Numbered from the stretch's first letter, positions 40,188 through 49,121 are shown. The stretch: 64,000 nucleotides of DNA from Actinomadura terrae (GCF_022751215.1 NZ_JAICDG010000006.1:62001-126000); one strand, 5' to 3'. Translations and numbers: made by a program. Notes: generated from the sequence alone by a model not told the origin.

Positions 40188-41372
40188 ATGCAACGCCGCC
40201 TGCACGCCGTCCTCCTGCCGCCCGGCCCCGCCCTGCTCCGGGCGCTGGCCGCCGCGCTCGACGGCACCGGCCCCGCGATCTGCCCGATCTCCCCCGGCCT
40301 GCCCGCCCCCGCCCTCCAGGCCCTCCTGGACGCCCTCGCCCCGCACGCCGTCCAGACCGAGGACGGCCTCACCCCCCGCGCCGGCGCGGTCCCCGTCGAC
40401 GACGCCACCGCCGTCCTCATCGCCACCTCCGGCTCCACCGGCACGCCCAAGTTCGTCGAGCTCACCGCCGCCGCCCTGCGCCACTCCGCCGCCGGCACCC
40501 TCGCCCGCATCGGTGCCGCCCCCGGCGACCGGTGGCTCTGCTGCGTCCCCACCAGCCACATCTCCGGCGTCCAGGTCCTCGTCCGCTCCCTCGTCGCGGG
40601 CACCGACCCCGTCCTGCACCCCCGCTTCGACGCCCACGCCGTCGCCGCCCAGACCGCCACCGCCGCCCGCGACCTCCACATCGCGCTCGTCCCCACCCAG
40701 CTCCGCCGCCTCCTGGACGCCGGCGCCGACCTCGCCGCCCTCGGCGCCGTCGTCCTCGGTGGCGCCGCCGCCAGCCCCGGCCTGCTCGCCGAGGCCCGCG
40801 CCCGCGGCGGACGCGTTCACCCCAGCTACGGCATGAGCGAGACCTGCGGCGGCTGCGTCTACGACGGCCTCCCCCTCGACGGGATGCGCGCCGCCCTCGA
40901 CCCGGACGGACGGATCCGCCTCGCCGGCCCCTCCCTGTTCGCCCGCTACCGGCTCCGCCCCGACGCCACCGCCGAGGCCATGGACGGCGACTGGTTCCGC
41001 ACCCAGGACCTCGGCGCCGTCGAGGACGGACGGCTCCGCGTCCTCGGCCGCGTCGACGACGTGATCAACACCGGCGGCGAGAAGGTCGTCGCCGGAGAGG
41101 TCGCCACCGCCCTGTCCCGCCATCCCGCCGTCCACGACGTCGTCGTCGTCGGACGCCCCGACCCCGACTGGGGCGAGCGCGTCACCGCCGTCGTCGTCCC
41201 CACGCCCGGCGCGCACCCCGCCCCCGCCCTGCCCGAACTGCGCGCCCTCGTCCGCGAGACGCTGCCCGCCCACGCCGCCCCGCACGAACTGGAACTCGTC
41301 GAGGCGATCCCGCTGCTGCCCTCCGGCAAACCCGACCGCGCCCGCCTCCGCGCCTCCGCCACACGCCCCTAG
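40188..41372 (+). CDS. menE: o-Succinylbenzoate-CoA ligase MenE
   Basis: A 394-residue adenylate-forming ligase that activates o-succinylbenzoate for MenB. The P-loop is AVLIATSGSTGTPKFVELT; other ANL motifs are CCVPTSHISGVQVLVRSL, HPSYGMSETCGGCVYDG, DGDWFRTQDLG, RVDDVINTGGEKV and PLLPSGKPDRARL with the catalytic Lys. It is somewhat shorter than MenE of E. coli (about 450 residues) but all motifs are present. The ATG at 40188 agrees with the promoter; the earlier ATG at 40149 would sit in the operator. It is divergent from menB. Confidence 0.93.
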   Translation: MQRRLHAVLLPPGPALLRALAAALDGTGPAICPISPGLPAPALQALLDALAPHAVQTEDGLTPRAGAVPVDDATAVLIATSGSTGTPKFVELTAAALRHSAAGTLARIGAAPGDRWLCCVPTSHISGVQVLVRSLVAGTDPVLHPRFDAHAVAAQTATAARDLHIALVPTQLRRLLDAGADLAALGAVVLGGAAASPGLLAEARARGGRVHPSYGMSETCGGCVYDGLPLDGMRAALDPDGRIRLAGPSLFARYRLRPDATAEAMDGDWFRTQDLGAVEDGRLRVLGRVDDVINTGGEKVVAGEVATALSRHPAVHDVVVVGRPDPDWGERVTAVVVPTPGAHPAPALPELRALVRETLPAHAAPHELELVEAIPLLPSGKPDRARLRASATRP

Positions 41373-41440
41373 CGCCGCAGGCCGCCAACCCGCCCTCCCG
41401 GAGCGCATGACGCGACGGCCGCCGGGGGAAGACGATCACC

Positions 41441-42472
41441 ATGGCGGAACAGCGCGCGGAGCGGCCCGGGGACCACACCGGCGGGACGGAGGGTGAGAGC
41501 CTCCTCACCGTCCTGCTCGCGCTCGCCGCCAACCTCGGCATCGCCATCGCCAAGATCGTCGCCGCGCTGGTCACCGGATCGGCGTCGATGGCCGCCGAGG
41601 CCGCCCACTCCATCGCCGACACCTTCAACGAGGTCCTGCTGGTGGTCGGGCTGCGGCGCAGCGACCGGCCCGCCGACCGCCGCCACCCCCTCGGCTACGG
41701 CAAGGAACGCTACATCTGGACCCTGCTCGTCGCCGTGGCCATCTTCGGAATGGGCGCCCTGTTCGCCTTCTACCAGGGATTCCAGACCCTCGCCCGGCAC
41801 CACGGGAACGAGGCCGACCCGCTCGTCGGCTACTGCGTCCTCGCCGTCTCCTTCGTCCTGGAGGCGATCTCCTGGCGGCAGGCGCTGCGGCAGGTCCGCG
41901 CCGCCGCCCGCACCGAGCGCCTCCCCCTCACCGCCTACATCCGCCGGACGGACGAGCCCACCGCGATCAGCGTCCTGCTGGAGGACTCGGCCGCCCTCAT
42001 CGGCCTCCTGCTGGCCTTCGCCGGCCTCGGGCTGCACCAGCTCACCGGCTCGGCCGTCTGGGACGGCATCGGCTCCGTCCTCATCGGCGTCCTGCTCTCC
42101 GCCGTCGCGCTGGTCCTCGGCCGGATCAACCTCAACCTGCTCATCGGCAGCCAGGCCGACCCGCGCGTCGTCGCCGACGTCCGCGCCCGGCTGGCCGCCG
42201 CGCCCGAGGTCGAGTGGGTCGTGGACCTCGTCACGATGACCGTCGGCGCCGACCGCGTCCTCGTCTGCGCCCGCCTGGACTTCCGCGACGCGCTCACCGC
42301 CGGGGACGTCGAGCGCGCCTGCGTCCGGATGGCTCGCGAGCTGCGCGAGGCCCACGACGAGATCGACGAGGTCTTTCTCGAACCCGTCCCCCGCGACGAC
42401 CCTGAGCTGCGCGAACGCGTCATCGCGCGTTATGGTCGGACGTTGCCGCCGGAACAGCTGGAATCCGAGTGA
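41441..42472 (+). CDS. Cation diffusion facilitator (CDF) transporter
   Basis: A 343-residue membrane protein with six helices. The metal site residues are in MAAEAAHSIADTFNEVLLV (helix 2, H-x3-D) and AISVLLEDSAALIGLLLAF (helix 5, with E-D in place of the usual H-x3-D). The C-terminal ~90 residues form the cytoplasmic ferredoxin-like domain (EWVVDLVTMTVGADRVLVCARLDF). It is likely to export Zn2+ or Mn2+ in exchange for protons. A hairpin that starts at its stop codon probably ends the transcript. Confidence 0.88.
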   Translation: MAEQRAERPGDHTGGTEGESLLTVLLALAANLGIAIAKIVAALVTGSASMAAEAAHSIADTFNEVLLVVGLRRSDRPADRRHPLGYGKERYIWTLLVAVAIFGMGALFAFYQGFQTLARHHGNEADPLVGYCVLAVSFVLEAISWRQALRQVRAAARTERLPLTAYIRRTDEPTAISVLLEDSAALIGLLLAFAGLGLHQLTGSAVWDGIGSVLIGVLLSAVALVLGRINLNLLIGSQADPRVVADVRARLAAAPEVEWVVDLVTMTVGADRVLVCARLDFRDALTAGDVERACVRMARELREAHDEIDEVFLEPVPRDDPELRERVIARYGRTLPPEQLESE

Positions 42473-42489
42473 TTCGCGTCACGCGAATC
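42471..42489. terminator. Hairpin after the CDF gene
   Basis: GATTCGCG (42471-42478) and CGCGAATC (42482-42489) pair perfectly around TCA. They overlap the stop codon. Confidence 0.45.
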
Positions 42490-42501
42490 CAGCCCGGCGC
42501 C

Positions 42502-42514
42502 TTTACATAGTAAA
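42502..42514 (+). promoter_or_regulatory. TTTAC-ATA-GTAAA palindrome upstream of the sigma factor gene
   Basis: A perfect 5-bp inverted repeat 210 bp before the ATG, with the -10-like TAAAAT overlapping its right arm. It matches the motif before the TetR gene at 50601-50613. It may be the promoter of sigA with an operator on top. Confidence 0.35.
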
Positions 42515-42723
42515 ATAACATCGGACCCGGACGGACGTGTGAGACGCCCCGATCCGGGCACCACGAACGCCTGGACCGTTCCTCCTCGGTCCTCCGGCCG
42601 GACGGCCGATCCCGCGCGCCGGGAACAAGAACCCCTCCGCGCGACGTTCCGATAAGTGCGAGCGCAGGCAGCGACACAGAATCCGCGCCGCACCCACACC
42701 ATCGAAGGGAGGGGGGCGTCCCC

Positions 42724-44118
42724 ATGCCGCGAACCGCCGCAGAGACCCCGCTCACGGAGCCGGCGAGCCCCGCACTCGACGAGCTCCTGAAGCGTGGCCG
42801 CGCCCAAGGGCGCCTCTCGCTCGACGAGGTCAGGGGGGCCTTCGAGGCCGCCGGCATCAGCCCGGCCCAGGGCCGCTCGATCCTGCGCGAGCTCTCGGAG
42901 TCCGGCATCAGCCTCGCCGGCGAGGGCGACGCCGCGCGCCGCGCGACCGCCACCGCCAACACCGCCAACGGCACGGCGAACGGCACCGCCGACCACGGCG
43001 AGGCCGCGCCGACCGCGAAGAAGCGTCCCGCCAGGAAGGCCACCGCCAAGAGCGCCCCCAAGGCCGCCGGGAAGGCGGCCGGGCCCGCGGGCGGGGCCGC
43101 CGGTAAGAGCGCCAAGGCCGCGGTTCCCGCCGACTCCGCCGACGAGGAGGAGTTCGAGGTCACCGAGGTCGAGGCCGCCGACACCCCCGTCGACCTGGAC
43201 GACCAGTCCACCACCATGGGCGACTCCGTCCACACCTACCTGAAGGCGATCGGGCGGCGGCAGCTGCTCACCGCCGAGCAGGAGGTCGACCTCGCCAAGC
43301 GCATCGAGGCCGGGCTGTACGCCGAGCACAAGCTGGAGACCGAGGAGCTGAGCCCGCGCGCCCGCGCCGACCTGGAGTGGGTCGCCGCCGACGGGCGCCG
43401 CGCCAAGGCCCACATGCTGGAGGCCAACCTCCGCCTCGTGGTGTCGGTCGCCAAGAAGTACTCCGACCGCGGCCTGTCGCTGCTGGACGTCGTCCAGGAG
43501 GGCAACCTCGGGCTGATCCGCGCCGTGGAGAAGTTCGACTACTCCAAGGGCTACAAGTTCTCCACCTACGCGATGTGGTGGATCCGGCAGGCGATCCAGC
43601 GCGGTTTCGCCGACTCGGCCCGCACGATCCGGCTGCCCGTCCACGTGCTGGAGATGCTGAGCAAGCTCAGCCGCGTCGAGCGCGACATGCACCAGCGCCT
43701 CGGCCGCGAGCCCACGCCCGAGGAGCTGGCCGTCGAGCTGGACAAAAGCCCCGAGCAGATCCGCGAGCTGCTGCGCACCAGCCGCCAGCCGATCAGCCTG
43801 GACTCCACGATCGGCGAGGACGGCGAGACCCGCATCGGCGACCTCATCGAGGACACCGACAGCCCCGAGGCCGCCGAGCTCGTCGACCGCCAGCTCATGG
43901 CCGACCAGCTGCGCCGCACGCTGGACATCCTGTCGCCGCGCGAGGCCAAGATCATGGCGATGCGGTTCGGGCTCTACGACGGGACGCCCCGGACCCTCGA
44001 CGAGATCGGCAAGGCCCTCGGGCTGACCCGCGAGCGGATCCGCCAGCTGGAGAAGGAGTCGCTGTCCAAGCTGCGGCACCCGAGCAACGCCCGCCCGCTG
44101 CTGGACTTCGCGGTCTGA
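42724..44118 (+). CDS. sigA: Principal-type RNA polymerase sigma factor (SigA/HrdB)
   Basis: A 464-residue sigma-70 group 1/2 factor. A weak region 1.1 (residues 1-~65) is followed by a Lys/Ala-rich linker (~85-130). Region 1.2 begins near D167 (GDSVHTYLKAIGRRQLLTAEQEVDLAKRIE). Region 2 starts near 228: AHMLEANLRLVVSVAKKYSDRGLSLLDVVQEGNLGLIRAVEKFDYSKGYKFSTYAMWWIRQAIQR. Region 3 covers RTIRLPVHVLEMLSKL, and region 4 ends with LDEIGKALGLTRERIRQLEKESLSKLRHPSNARPLLDF. These are principal-sigma sequences, but filamentous actinobacteria have several HrdB-like paralogues, so essentiality is inferred. GAAGGGAGGGGGG precedes the ATG. A terminator follows. Confidence 0.92.
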   Translation: MPRTAAETPLTEPASPALDELLKRGRAQGRLSLDEVRGAFEAAGISPAQGRSILRELSESGISLAGEGDAARRATATANTANGTANGTADHGEAAPTAKKRPARKATAKSAPKAAGKAAGPAGGAAGKSAKAAVPADSADEEEFEVTEVEAADTPVDLDDQSTTMGDSVHTYLKAIGRRQLLTAEQEVDLAKRIEAGLYAEHKLETEELSPRARADLEWVAADGRRAKAHMLEANLRLVVSVAKKYSDRGLSLLDVVQEGNLGLIRAVEKFDYSKGYKFSTYAMWWIRQAIQRGFADSARTIRLPVHVLEMLSKLSRVERDMHQRLGREPTPEELAVELDKSPEQIRELLRTSRQPISLDSTIGEDGETRIGDLIEDTDSPEAAELVDRQLMADQLRRTLDILSPREAKIMAMRFGLYDGTPRTLDEIGKALGLTRERIRQLEKESLSKLRHPSNARPLLDFAV

Positions 44119-44163
44119 CCCGCACGCGCGAACCTCACGCGAGAGCCTGACGCATACGCGAAA

Positions 44164-44193
44164 GGGGCCCGCCGGAGCACTCCGGCGGGCCCC
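44164..44193. terminator. Bidirectional terminator between sigA and the esterase-like gene
   Basis: Perfect 14-bp arms (44164-44177 and 44180-44193) with a CA loop. It ends sigA from the left and the phytase-like gene from the right. Confidence 0.7.
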
Positions 44194-44227
44194 ACGCCGT
44201 TCATGGGCCCGGCGCCTCACCCGGAGG

Positions 44228-45433
44228 TCAGCAGCCCCGGGCGGAGAAGGCCAGGAACTGGGTGAACTCCCGGTCGTCGAAGTTGTCGTCGGACCCCACG
44301 ACCAGCGTGCACTCCCCCGACGACAGCCGCGGCCCCCACGCCAGCGCCTCCAGGTTCTGCGTCGGCGAGCCGTACCGGCCGAGGTCGGCCACCAGGCGCT
44401 TGGCCACCGGACGGTAGCGGGCGCCGGGGAGCGCCTTCCGCGACAGCACGTTCGTCGCGCCCCGCACGTCGAACTCGTACAGCTTGACCTTGTAGTCCAC
44501 GCCCTGGATCCACGAGCGCTCCAGCGCCAGGTACCGGTGCTCGTCGACCGCGAGGATCTCCGAAACGCCGCTGTCGGCGGCGCCGTCCGGCGGGACGGGC
44601 GCGGCCGGGAGGCGGTCGACGGGGTAGGCGTACTGCGCCCGCACCCGGCCCCGGCGGTCCCACACGGTGAGCCGGGTCACGGCGCCGTGCCCGACGGTCG
44701 GCGGCTCCCCGTCCTCATAGCGGGGGCCCTCCACCATCGCGGCGACGCCGTGCGGGGTGAACGTCAGACCCTCGAACCCGAAGTTGCGGCGCGGCCCCCG
44801 GTTCGTGCCGGTCAGCTTGAGGTTGCCGGGGACCGGCAGTTCCCCCAGGTGCCGGCCGTCCCTGCCCGTCCAGCGGACGGCCAGGTCGGAGATGGGGATG
44901 TCCGGGTTGGCCGCGTCCGGGCGGTCACCCTCGTGGCCCCACAGCAGCCGCCCGGTCCGGGGGTCGAGGCGGATCGTCTCGGGGTCCGCCGAATCGGGCT
45001 TGCCGTAGCCGGGGTACGGCGTGCCGTCGGGCCGCCGCAGCGTGGTCACCCCGGTCAGCCGCGCGCCGGTGAAGGCGCCGGTGGCGGGGTCGATCTCCAG
45101 GCGTCCGGTGTAGAACCGGGCCGGGTCGTAGCGCCACCGGTCGTCGGAGATGAAGTACCAGTTCCCGGTGCGCGGGTCGCGGTCGAAGCCCGACAGGCCC
45201 CCGACGGTCGTGCCCTCGAACTTCACCATGTGCGGAAGGCGCTGCTCCCCGAGGAACCGCGTGATCCGCACCCCGCCCGGCCGGGCCGCCGCGGACGCAG
45301 CGGACGCGCTAGACGGGGCGGGGGCGGCCACCGATGCCCGCCCGTCCAGGACCGTGGCGGCCGCCGCCACCGCCAGGAGCGCGGCCGCCGTCGCCACACC
45401 GCGCCGAACGGTCCTGTTCCAATAAATGTCCAA
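44228..45433 (-). CDS. Secreted esterase-like phytase-family protein
   Basis: A 401-residue exported protein. After a short basic n-region come a hydrophobic core (VATAAALLAVAAAATVL) and an Ala/Ser-rich stretch consistent with a Sec signal peptide. The mature part is a beta-propeller-like domain of the 'esterase-like activity of phytase' family: GGLSGFDRDPRTGNWYFISDDR, DPETIRLDPRTGRLLWGHEGD, NFGFEGLTFTPHGVAAMVEGP, ILAVDEHRYLALERSW and NLEALAWGPRL...LVVGSDDNF. Activity on phosphate or carboxylic esters is inferred from the family name only. The start is TTG at 45433, supported by GAAGGG seven bases upstream. Confidence 0.8.
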   Translation of the reverse strand: MDIYWNRTVRRGVATAAALLAVAAAATVLDGRASVAAPAPSSASAASAAARPGGVRITRFLGEQRLPHMVKFEGTTVGGLSGFDRDPRTGNWYFISDDRWRYDPARFYTGRLEIDPATGAFTGARLTGVTTLRRPDGTPYPGYGKPDSADPETIRLDPRTGRLLWGHEGDRPDAANPDIPISDLAVRWTGRDGRHLGELPVPGNLKLTGTNRGPRRNFGFEGLTFTPHGVAAMVEGPRYEDGEPPTVGHGAVTRLTVWDRRGRVRAQYAYPVDRLPAAPVPPDGAADSGVSEILAVDEHRYLALERSWIQGVDYKVKLYEFDVRGATNVLSRKALPGARYRPVAKRLVADLGRYGSPTQNLEALAWGPRLSSGECTLVVGSDDNFDDREFTQFLAFSARGC

Positions 45434-45487
45434 TTCATCACCCTTCGCATGTGATCAACTCCGAGTCATGCTCAGGGTAATGGAGCG

Positions 45488-46381
45488 TCAATCCGCGCGC
45501 CGGAACTCCAGGATCGCCACCCCCATCAGGCCCAGGCCCATCAGCACGACGATGACGACCTCCAGCCAGACCGGCACCACCCAGCCGTTCCACGTCACGC
45601 CGGGGTTGAAGGTGCGCTCCAGCGCGGGCGAGGCGTCCAGGTGCCGGAAGACCGCCTGGCGGAGCGGGTCGACCGCGTAGGTGAGCGGGTTGAAGCGGGT
45701 GAGGACGCTCAGCCAGGCCGGCAGCCCGTTCAGCGGGTACAGCGCGCCCGAGAGGAACATCATCGGCATCAGCACCATCTGCATGAGGCCGAAGAACGAC
45801 TGCATGGTCCTGATGCGCGCCGCCATCATGACCCCGAACGCCGTCAGCGCGAACGCGCCGAGGAACATCAGCCCGACCAGCTCCAGGAGCAGCGCCGGGT
45901 CGTAGGGGACGCCGGCCAGGCCCGCCAGCAGCACGATCACCGTGCCCTGCACGGTCGCGACGAACGCGCCGCCGACGCACTTGCCGACCACGATCGCGCT
46001 CCGGCTGACGGGCGCGACGAGCATCTCGCGCAGGAACCCGAACTCGCGGTCCCACACGATCGACCCGGCGGAGAACATCGCCGTGAACATCACCGACATC
46101 GCGCACACGCCGGGGAAGATGAACGTCTTCAGGTCGATGCCGCCGGACGACCCGCTGCCCGCGGCCGTCAGGTTCGCCAGCCCGGTCCCCATGACCAGCA
46201 GCCACAGCACCGGCTGGACCAGCCCGCTCACCAGCCGCACCTTGTCGCGCCAGAACCGGATCAGCTCCCGGTGCAGCACGATCCGCACCGCCCGCAGGTC
46301 GTGCCGGAGGCTGCGCTCGGGCACCGTGACCCGCACGACCCCGGACGCGGGCGCGGGGGCGCCCGTTCTCGTCGTCGCCAT
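45488..46381 (-). CDS. ABC-2 type transporter permease (DrrB-like)
   Basis: A 297-residue permease with six helices. RELIRFWRDKVRLVSGLVQPVLWLLVMGTGL opens the membrane part. REFGFLREMLVAPVSRSAIVVGKCVGGAFVATVQG is the EAA-like coupling region, and MVLMPMMFLSGALYPLNGLPAWLSVLTRFNPLTYAVDPLRQAVF is the DrrB-type end. The ATG at 46381 has GAGGAG six bases upstream and sits two bases after the ATPase stop. It partners the ATPase upstream in an efflux pump. Confidence 0.9.
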   Translation of the reverse strand: MATTRTGAPAPASGVVRVTVPERSLRHDLRAVRIVLHRELIRFWRDKVRLVSGLVQPVLWLLVMGTGLANLTAAGSGSSGGIDLKTFIFPGVCAMSVMFTAMFSAGSIVWDREFGFLREMLVAPVSRSAIVVGKCVGGAFVATVQGTVIVLLAGLAGVPYDPALLLELVGLMFLGAFALTAFGVMMAARIRTMQSFFGLMQMVLMPMMFLSGALYPLNGLPAWLSVLTRFNPLTYAVDPLRQAVFRHLDASPALERTFNPGVTWNGWVVPVWLEVVIVVLMGLGLMGVAILEFRRAD

Positions 46382-46383
46382 CC

Positions 46384-47367
46384 TCATCTCCTCATCGCGC
46401 GCATCATCACGCGCATGTGGTCGCCGGCCCCGGCCTCGGCGTCGCGGATCGTCGTGCCGGTGAAGCTCATGAACACGTCGTCCAGGGACGGGCGGGCGAC
46501 GCTGACCGACCTGATCGCGACCTCCAGCTCCGCGAACAGCCGCGGCACGAACGCCTCCCCGGAGACGACCCGGAACGTGACCGCGCCCTCCGACATCACC
46601 GCCTCCAGCCCGAACCGGTCGCCGATCTCCGCGATCGCGGCCCTGTCGTCGGCGGTCTGGATGCGCACCCGGTCCTCGCCGACACCGGCCTTGAGCGCCT
46701 CGGGGGTGTCCAGCGCGACGATCCGCCCGGAGTCCATGATCGCGATCCGGTCGCAGTACTCGGCCTCGTCCATGTAGTGGGTGGTCATAAAGATCGTGAT
46801 CTCCTCGGCCTCCCTGAGCTGCCGGATGTACTCCCAGATCGACGCGCGGGTCTGCGGGTCGAGGCCGACGGTCGGCTCGTCCAGGAACAGCACGCGCGGC
46901 GAGTGCAGCAGGCCCCGCGCGATCTCCAGCCGCCGCTTCATGCCGCCGGAGTATGTCTGCACCCGGTCGCGGCGGCGGTCCCACAGCCCGACCATCTCCA
47001 GGACCTGCCCGATCCGGTCGGCCGTGACCGACCTCGGCACCCCGTACAGCTCGGCGTGGAAGCGCAGGTTCTGCTCGCCGGACAGGTAGCCGTCGAGCGT
47101 CGTGTCCTGGAAGACGAGCCCGATGTTGCGGCGGACGGTGTCGCGGTCGGCCACCACGTCGTGCCCGGCGACCCGCGCGGTGCCGCCCGAGGGGCGCAGC
47201 AGCGTGCAGAGCATGTTGATCGTGGTGGATTTGCCCGCGCCGTTCGGGCCGAGGAAGCCGAACACCTCCCCCGGCCGGACGGAGAACTCGATCCCCCGCA
47301 CGGCCTCCACCTCGCCGAACCTCTTCGTCAGGCCGTCGACCTCGACGGCGTCTCCCCCGTCCGGCAT
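46384..47367 (-). CDS. ABC transporter ATP-binding protein (DrrA/daunorubicin-resistance type)
   Basis: A 327-residue ATPase. Walker A GPNGAGKST, Q-loop GLVFQDTTLDG, signature YSGGMKRRLEIARG, Walker B VLFLDEPTVGLD, H-loop FMTTHYMDEAEYCD, and the DrrA C-terminal domain with RPSLDDVFMSFTGTTIRD. The intact motifs show an active exporter ATPase; the substrate may be a drug, lipid or the cell's own product. It is the first gene of a two-gene operon divergent from a MarR gene, so that regulator probably controls it. Confidence 0.9.
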   Translation of the reverse strand: MPDGGDAVEVDGLTKRFGEVEAVRGIEFSVRPGEVFGFLGPNGAGKSTTINMLCTLLRPSGGTARVAGHDVVADRDTVRRNIGLVFQDTTLDGYLSGEQNLRFHAELYGVPRSVTADRIGQVLEMVGLWDRRRDRVQTYSGGMKRRLEIARGLLHSPRVLFLDEPTVGLDPQTRASIWEYIRQLREAEEITIFMTTHYMDEAEYCDRIAIMDSGRIVALDTPEALKAGVGEDRVRIQTADDRAAIAEIGDRFGLEAVMSEGAVTFRVVSGEAFVPRLFAELEVAIRSVSVARPSLDDVFMSFTGTTIRDAEAGAGDHMRVMMRAMRR

Positions 47368-47392
47368 GAGCCCTCCCCGGCGGTATTCGACT

Positions 47393-47438
47393 TTGGATAT
47401 ACCAACGGTAGGATGGCCCTATCTCTCAGGTCAAGAGA
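47393..47438. promoter_or_regulatory. MarR-type operator candidates between the ABC operon and the MarR gene
   Basis: TTGG-N5-CCAA (47393-47405) and TCTCT-N7-AGAGA (47422-47438) lie in the 95-bp divergent gap. The first resembles the TTGN6CAA shape common for MarR operators. Confidence 0.4.
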
Positions 47439-47462
47439 AATTAGAGTTACCAAGGGAGTACC

Positions 47463-47993
47463 GTGCAGGATCAGCCCGACCCGCTGCGCGAATCGCCGTC
47501 CTACCTGCTGTACGAACTCGTCAGGCTCGTCCGGCGGACCGGCGCCGAGATGTTCCCCGGCGACCGCGTCCGGCTGCCGCACCTGATGGTGCTGGACTGC
47601 GTGGCGCGCCACGGGCCGCTGTCCCAGCGCGAGGCCAGCGAACGCCTGCGGATCGACGCCGGCGACATGGTCGGCCTCGTCGACGCGCTCGAGGCCGCCG
47701 GGTACGTGGAGCGGCGCCGCGACCCCGGCGACCGCCGCCGCTACGCCCTCGACGTCACCGAGGACGGACGGCTGTTCCTCGGCGCCAGCCACGAGCGGCG
47801 CTCCCGCCTCAACGACCACCTTTTCGCCCCGCTCACGGGCGCGGAACTGGAGCGTTTCAAGGAGCTGATGGTGCGCGTCCTCGCCCACCACGACACCCGC
47901 TTCGGCGACCCGTCCGCGGCGGGCGCGCCCGGACGCGACGGCGCCGCGGAAGCCGCGCCACCGCCGCCGCGCGAACCCCACCCGAGGCCGTGA
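47463..47993 (+). CDS. MarR-family transcriptional regulator
   Basis: A 176-residue winged-helix regulator. SYLLYELVRLVRRTGAEMF is the dimerisation helix; HLMVLDCVARHGPLSQREASERLRIDAGDMVGLVDALEAAGYVERRRDPGDRRRYALDVTEDG is the wHTH with the conserved D-R-R wing. The tail is Pro/Ala-rich. GGGAG precedes the GTG start. Divergent from the DrrAB-like pair, so it is probably its repressor, released by a drug or phenolic ligand. Confidence 0.88.
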   Translation: MQDQPDPLRESPSYLLYELVRLVRRTGAEMFPGDRVRLPHLMVLDCVARHGPLSQREASERLRIDAGDMVGLVDALEAAGYVERRRDPGDRRRYALDVTEDGRLFLGASHERRSRLNDHLFAPLTGAELERFKELMVRVLAHHDTRFGDPSAAGAPGRDGAAEAAPPPPREPHPRP

Positions 47994-47997
47994 CGCA

Positions 47998-48028
47998 CCC
48001 GCCCGGGCGGGCGGCCGGATCCGGCCGC
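47998..48028. terminator. Two adjacent hairpins after the MarR gene
   Basis: CCCGCCC-GGGCGGG (47998-48011) and GCGGCCG-GATC-CGGCCGC (48011-48028) follow the stop codon directly. The rest of the gap to 48250 shows no gene. Confidence 0.5.
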
Positions 48029-48238
48029 GTTCCACCAGCTCACAGCCCACGCGAACGGAACCGCCGACCCGCCCGGCGGTGCCTTGACGATCTCGTGTCA
48101 AGCGTTGTCGACCGCTGTCATGGCCCTTTCGCGCGCCGCCCGCGCGGACCCCGAACGGATTCGCGGCGCCCCGGCGATCTCGCGGACGGATGCGGCCCCG
48201 CCCCCGCACGCCCGGGATCGGCCGGTTCCCGCCGCCCC

Positions 48239-48250
48239 TAACCTCGGTAC
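48239..48250 (+). promoter_or_regulatory. -10 box of leaderless NUDIX transcript
   Basis: TAACCT (48239-48244) ends six bases before the ATG at 48251. Confidence 0.35.
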
Positions 48251-48739
48251 ATGCCCGACCTTGCTTACTACGCCTCCCTGCCGCGCTCCCGCGGCGCAGC
48301 GGCGGCCCTGCTCCTGGACGACCTGGGGCGCGTCCTGCTGGTCAAGCCCACCTACAAGGAGGGCTGGTTCCTGCCCGGCGGGGTCATCGAGGCCGACGAG
48401 TCCCCGCTGTCGGCCTGCGTCCGCGAGTGCGAGGAGGAACTCGGCTTCGTCCCCCGCCTGGACGGGCTCGTCTGCGTCGACTGGGGCTCCCCCCGCGACG
48501 GCATCGACTCCGTCAACGTCTTCGTCTTCGCCGGCACCGTCACCGGCGAAGAGGTCGCGGCGATCCGGCTGCCCCCCGACGAGCTGTCCGACCACGTCCT
48601 GGCCGCGCCGGAGAAGATCCCCGAGCTGGCGCCCCCGCACGTCGCCCGCCGGATGGACCCCAGCCTGCGGGCCCTGGCCGAAGGCCGCGCCGTCTACCTG
48701 GAGGACGGCCGCGAGCAGCAGTTCGGCACCGCGACCTGA
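48251..48739 (+). CDS. NUDIX hydrolase
   Basis: A 162-residue NUDIX enzyme that hydrolyses nucleoside diphosphates linked to another group. The NUDIX box is complete: GGVIEADESPLSACVRECEEELGF (G-x5-E-x7-R-E-x2-E-E-x-G), at about residues 43-66. SRGAAAALLLDDLGRVLLVKPTYKEGWFLPGG leads into it. Substrate unknown; the size is that of general ADP-sugar or dNTP hydrolases. Leaderless-type promoter. Confidence 0.88.
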   Translation: MPDLAYYASLPRSRGAAAALLLDDLGRVLLVKPTYKEGWFLPGGVIEADESPLSACVRECEEELGFVPRLDGLVCVDWGSPRDGIDSVNVFVFAGTVTGEEVAAIRLPPDELSDHVLAAPEKIPELAPPHVARRMDPSLRALAEGRAVYLEDGREQQFGTAT

Positions 48740-48775
48740 CCCCCTCGGGGCCGGCCGGCCCGACCGGCGCCCGGC

Positions 48776-49024
48776 TCAGACGGGCGCCGCGTCGTGCATG
48801 CCCCGGGCCCGCTCGGGCTCGGCGACGCGGGCGCAGTGGGCCGAGCAGAACCAGTGCCGGCCCACATCCACCCCGTGGCCGAGCACGCGGCACCCGCAGT
48901 GCTCGCAGATCGGCGCCATTCTGGTGATCGCGCACTCGAACGAGTCGAAGGTGTGGACGCTGCCCTGCGCGTGCACCTCGAACGACAACGCGTAGTCGTT
49001 CCCGCAGACCTCGCAGACCGCCAT
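48776..49024 (-). CDS. Small cysteine-rich zinc-ribbon protein ('prokaryotic metallothionein'-like)
   Basis: An 82-residue protein with two Cys clusters: CEVCGNDY at the start, then DSFECAITRMAPICEHCGCRVLGHGVDV...FCSAHCARVA. The pattern of C-x2-C and H-x2-C pairs suits two zinc-binding knuckles. The conserved core is common in actinobacteria, often annotated as prokaryotic metallothionein, though it looks more like a structural zinc protein. GGAGACGAGG precedes the ATG. It converges on the NUDIX gene. Function unknown. Confidence 0.75.
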   Translation of the reverse strand: MAVCEVCGNDYALSFEVHAQGSVHTFDSFECAITRMAPICEHCGCRVLGHGVDVGRHWFCSAHCARVAEPERARGMHDAAPV

Positions 49025-49121
49025 CGCGCCTCGTCTCCTCTCCCCCGCCACGTCGCGGTGACTGTCTACCCAGGTCACAGCGCCGCTACTCGGGGACCGA
49101 CGGCTACCCCGGGCCCGGCGG

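Noticed and set aside
44164..44193. Hairpin between sigA and the next gene as a CRISPR or mobile-element end
   Set aside because: It is a single perfect GC hairpin placed between two convergent genes, the usual position and form of a terminator.
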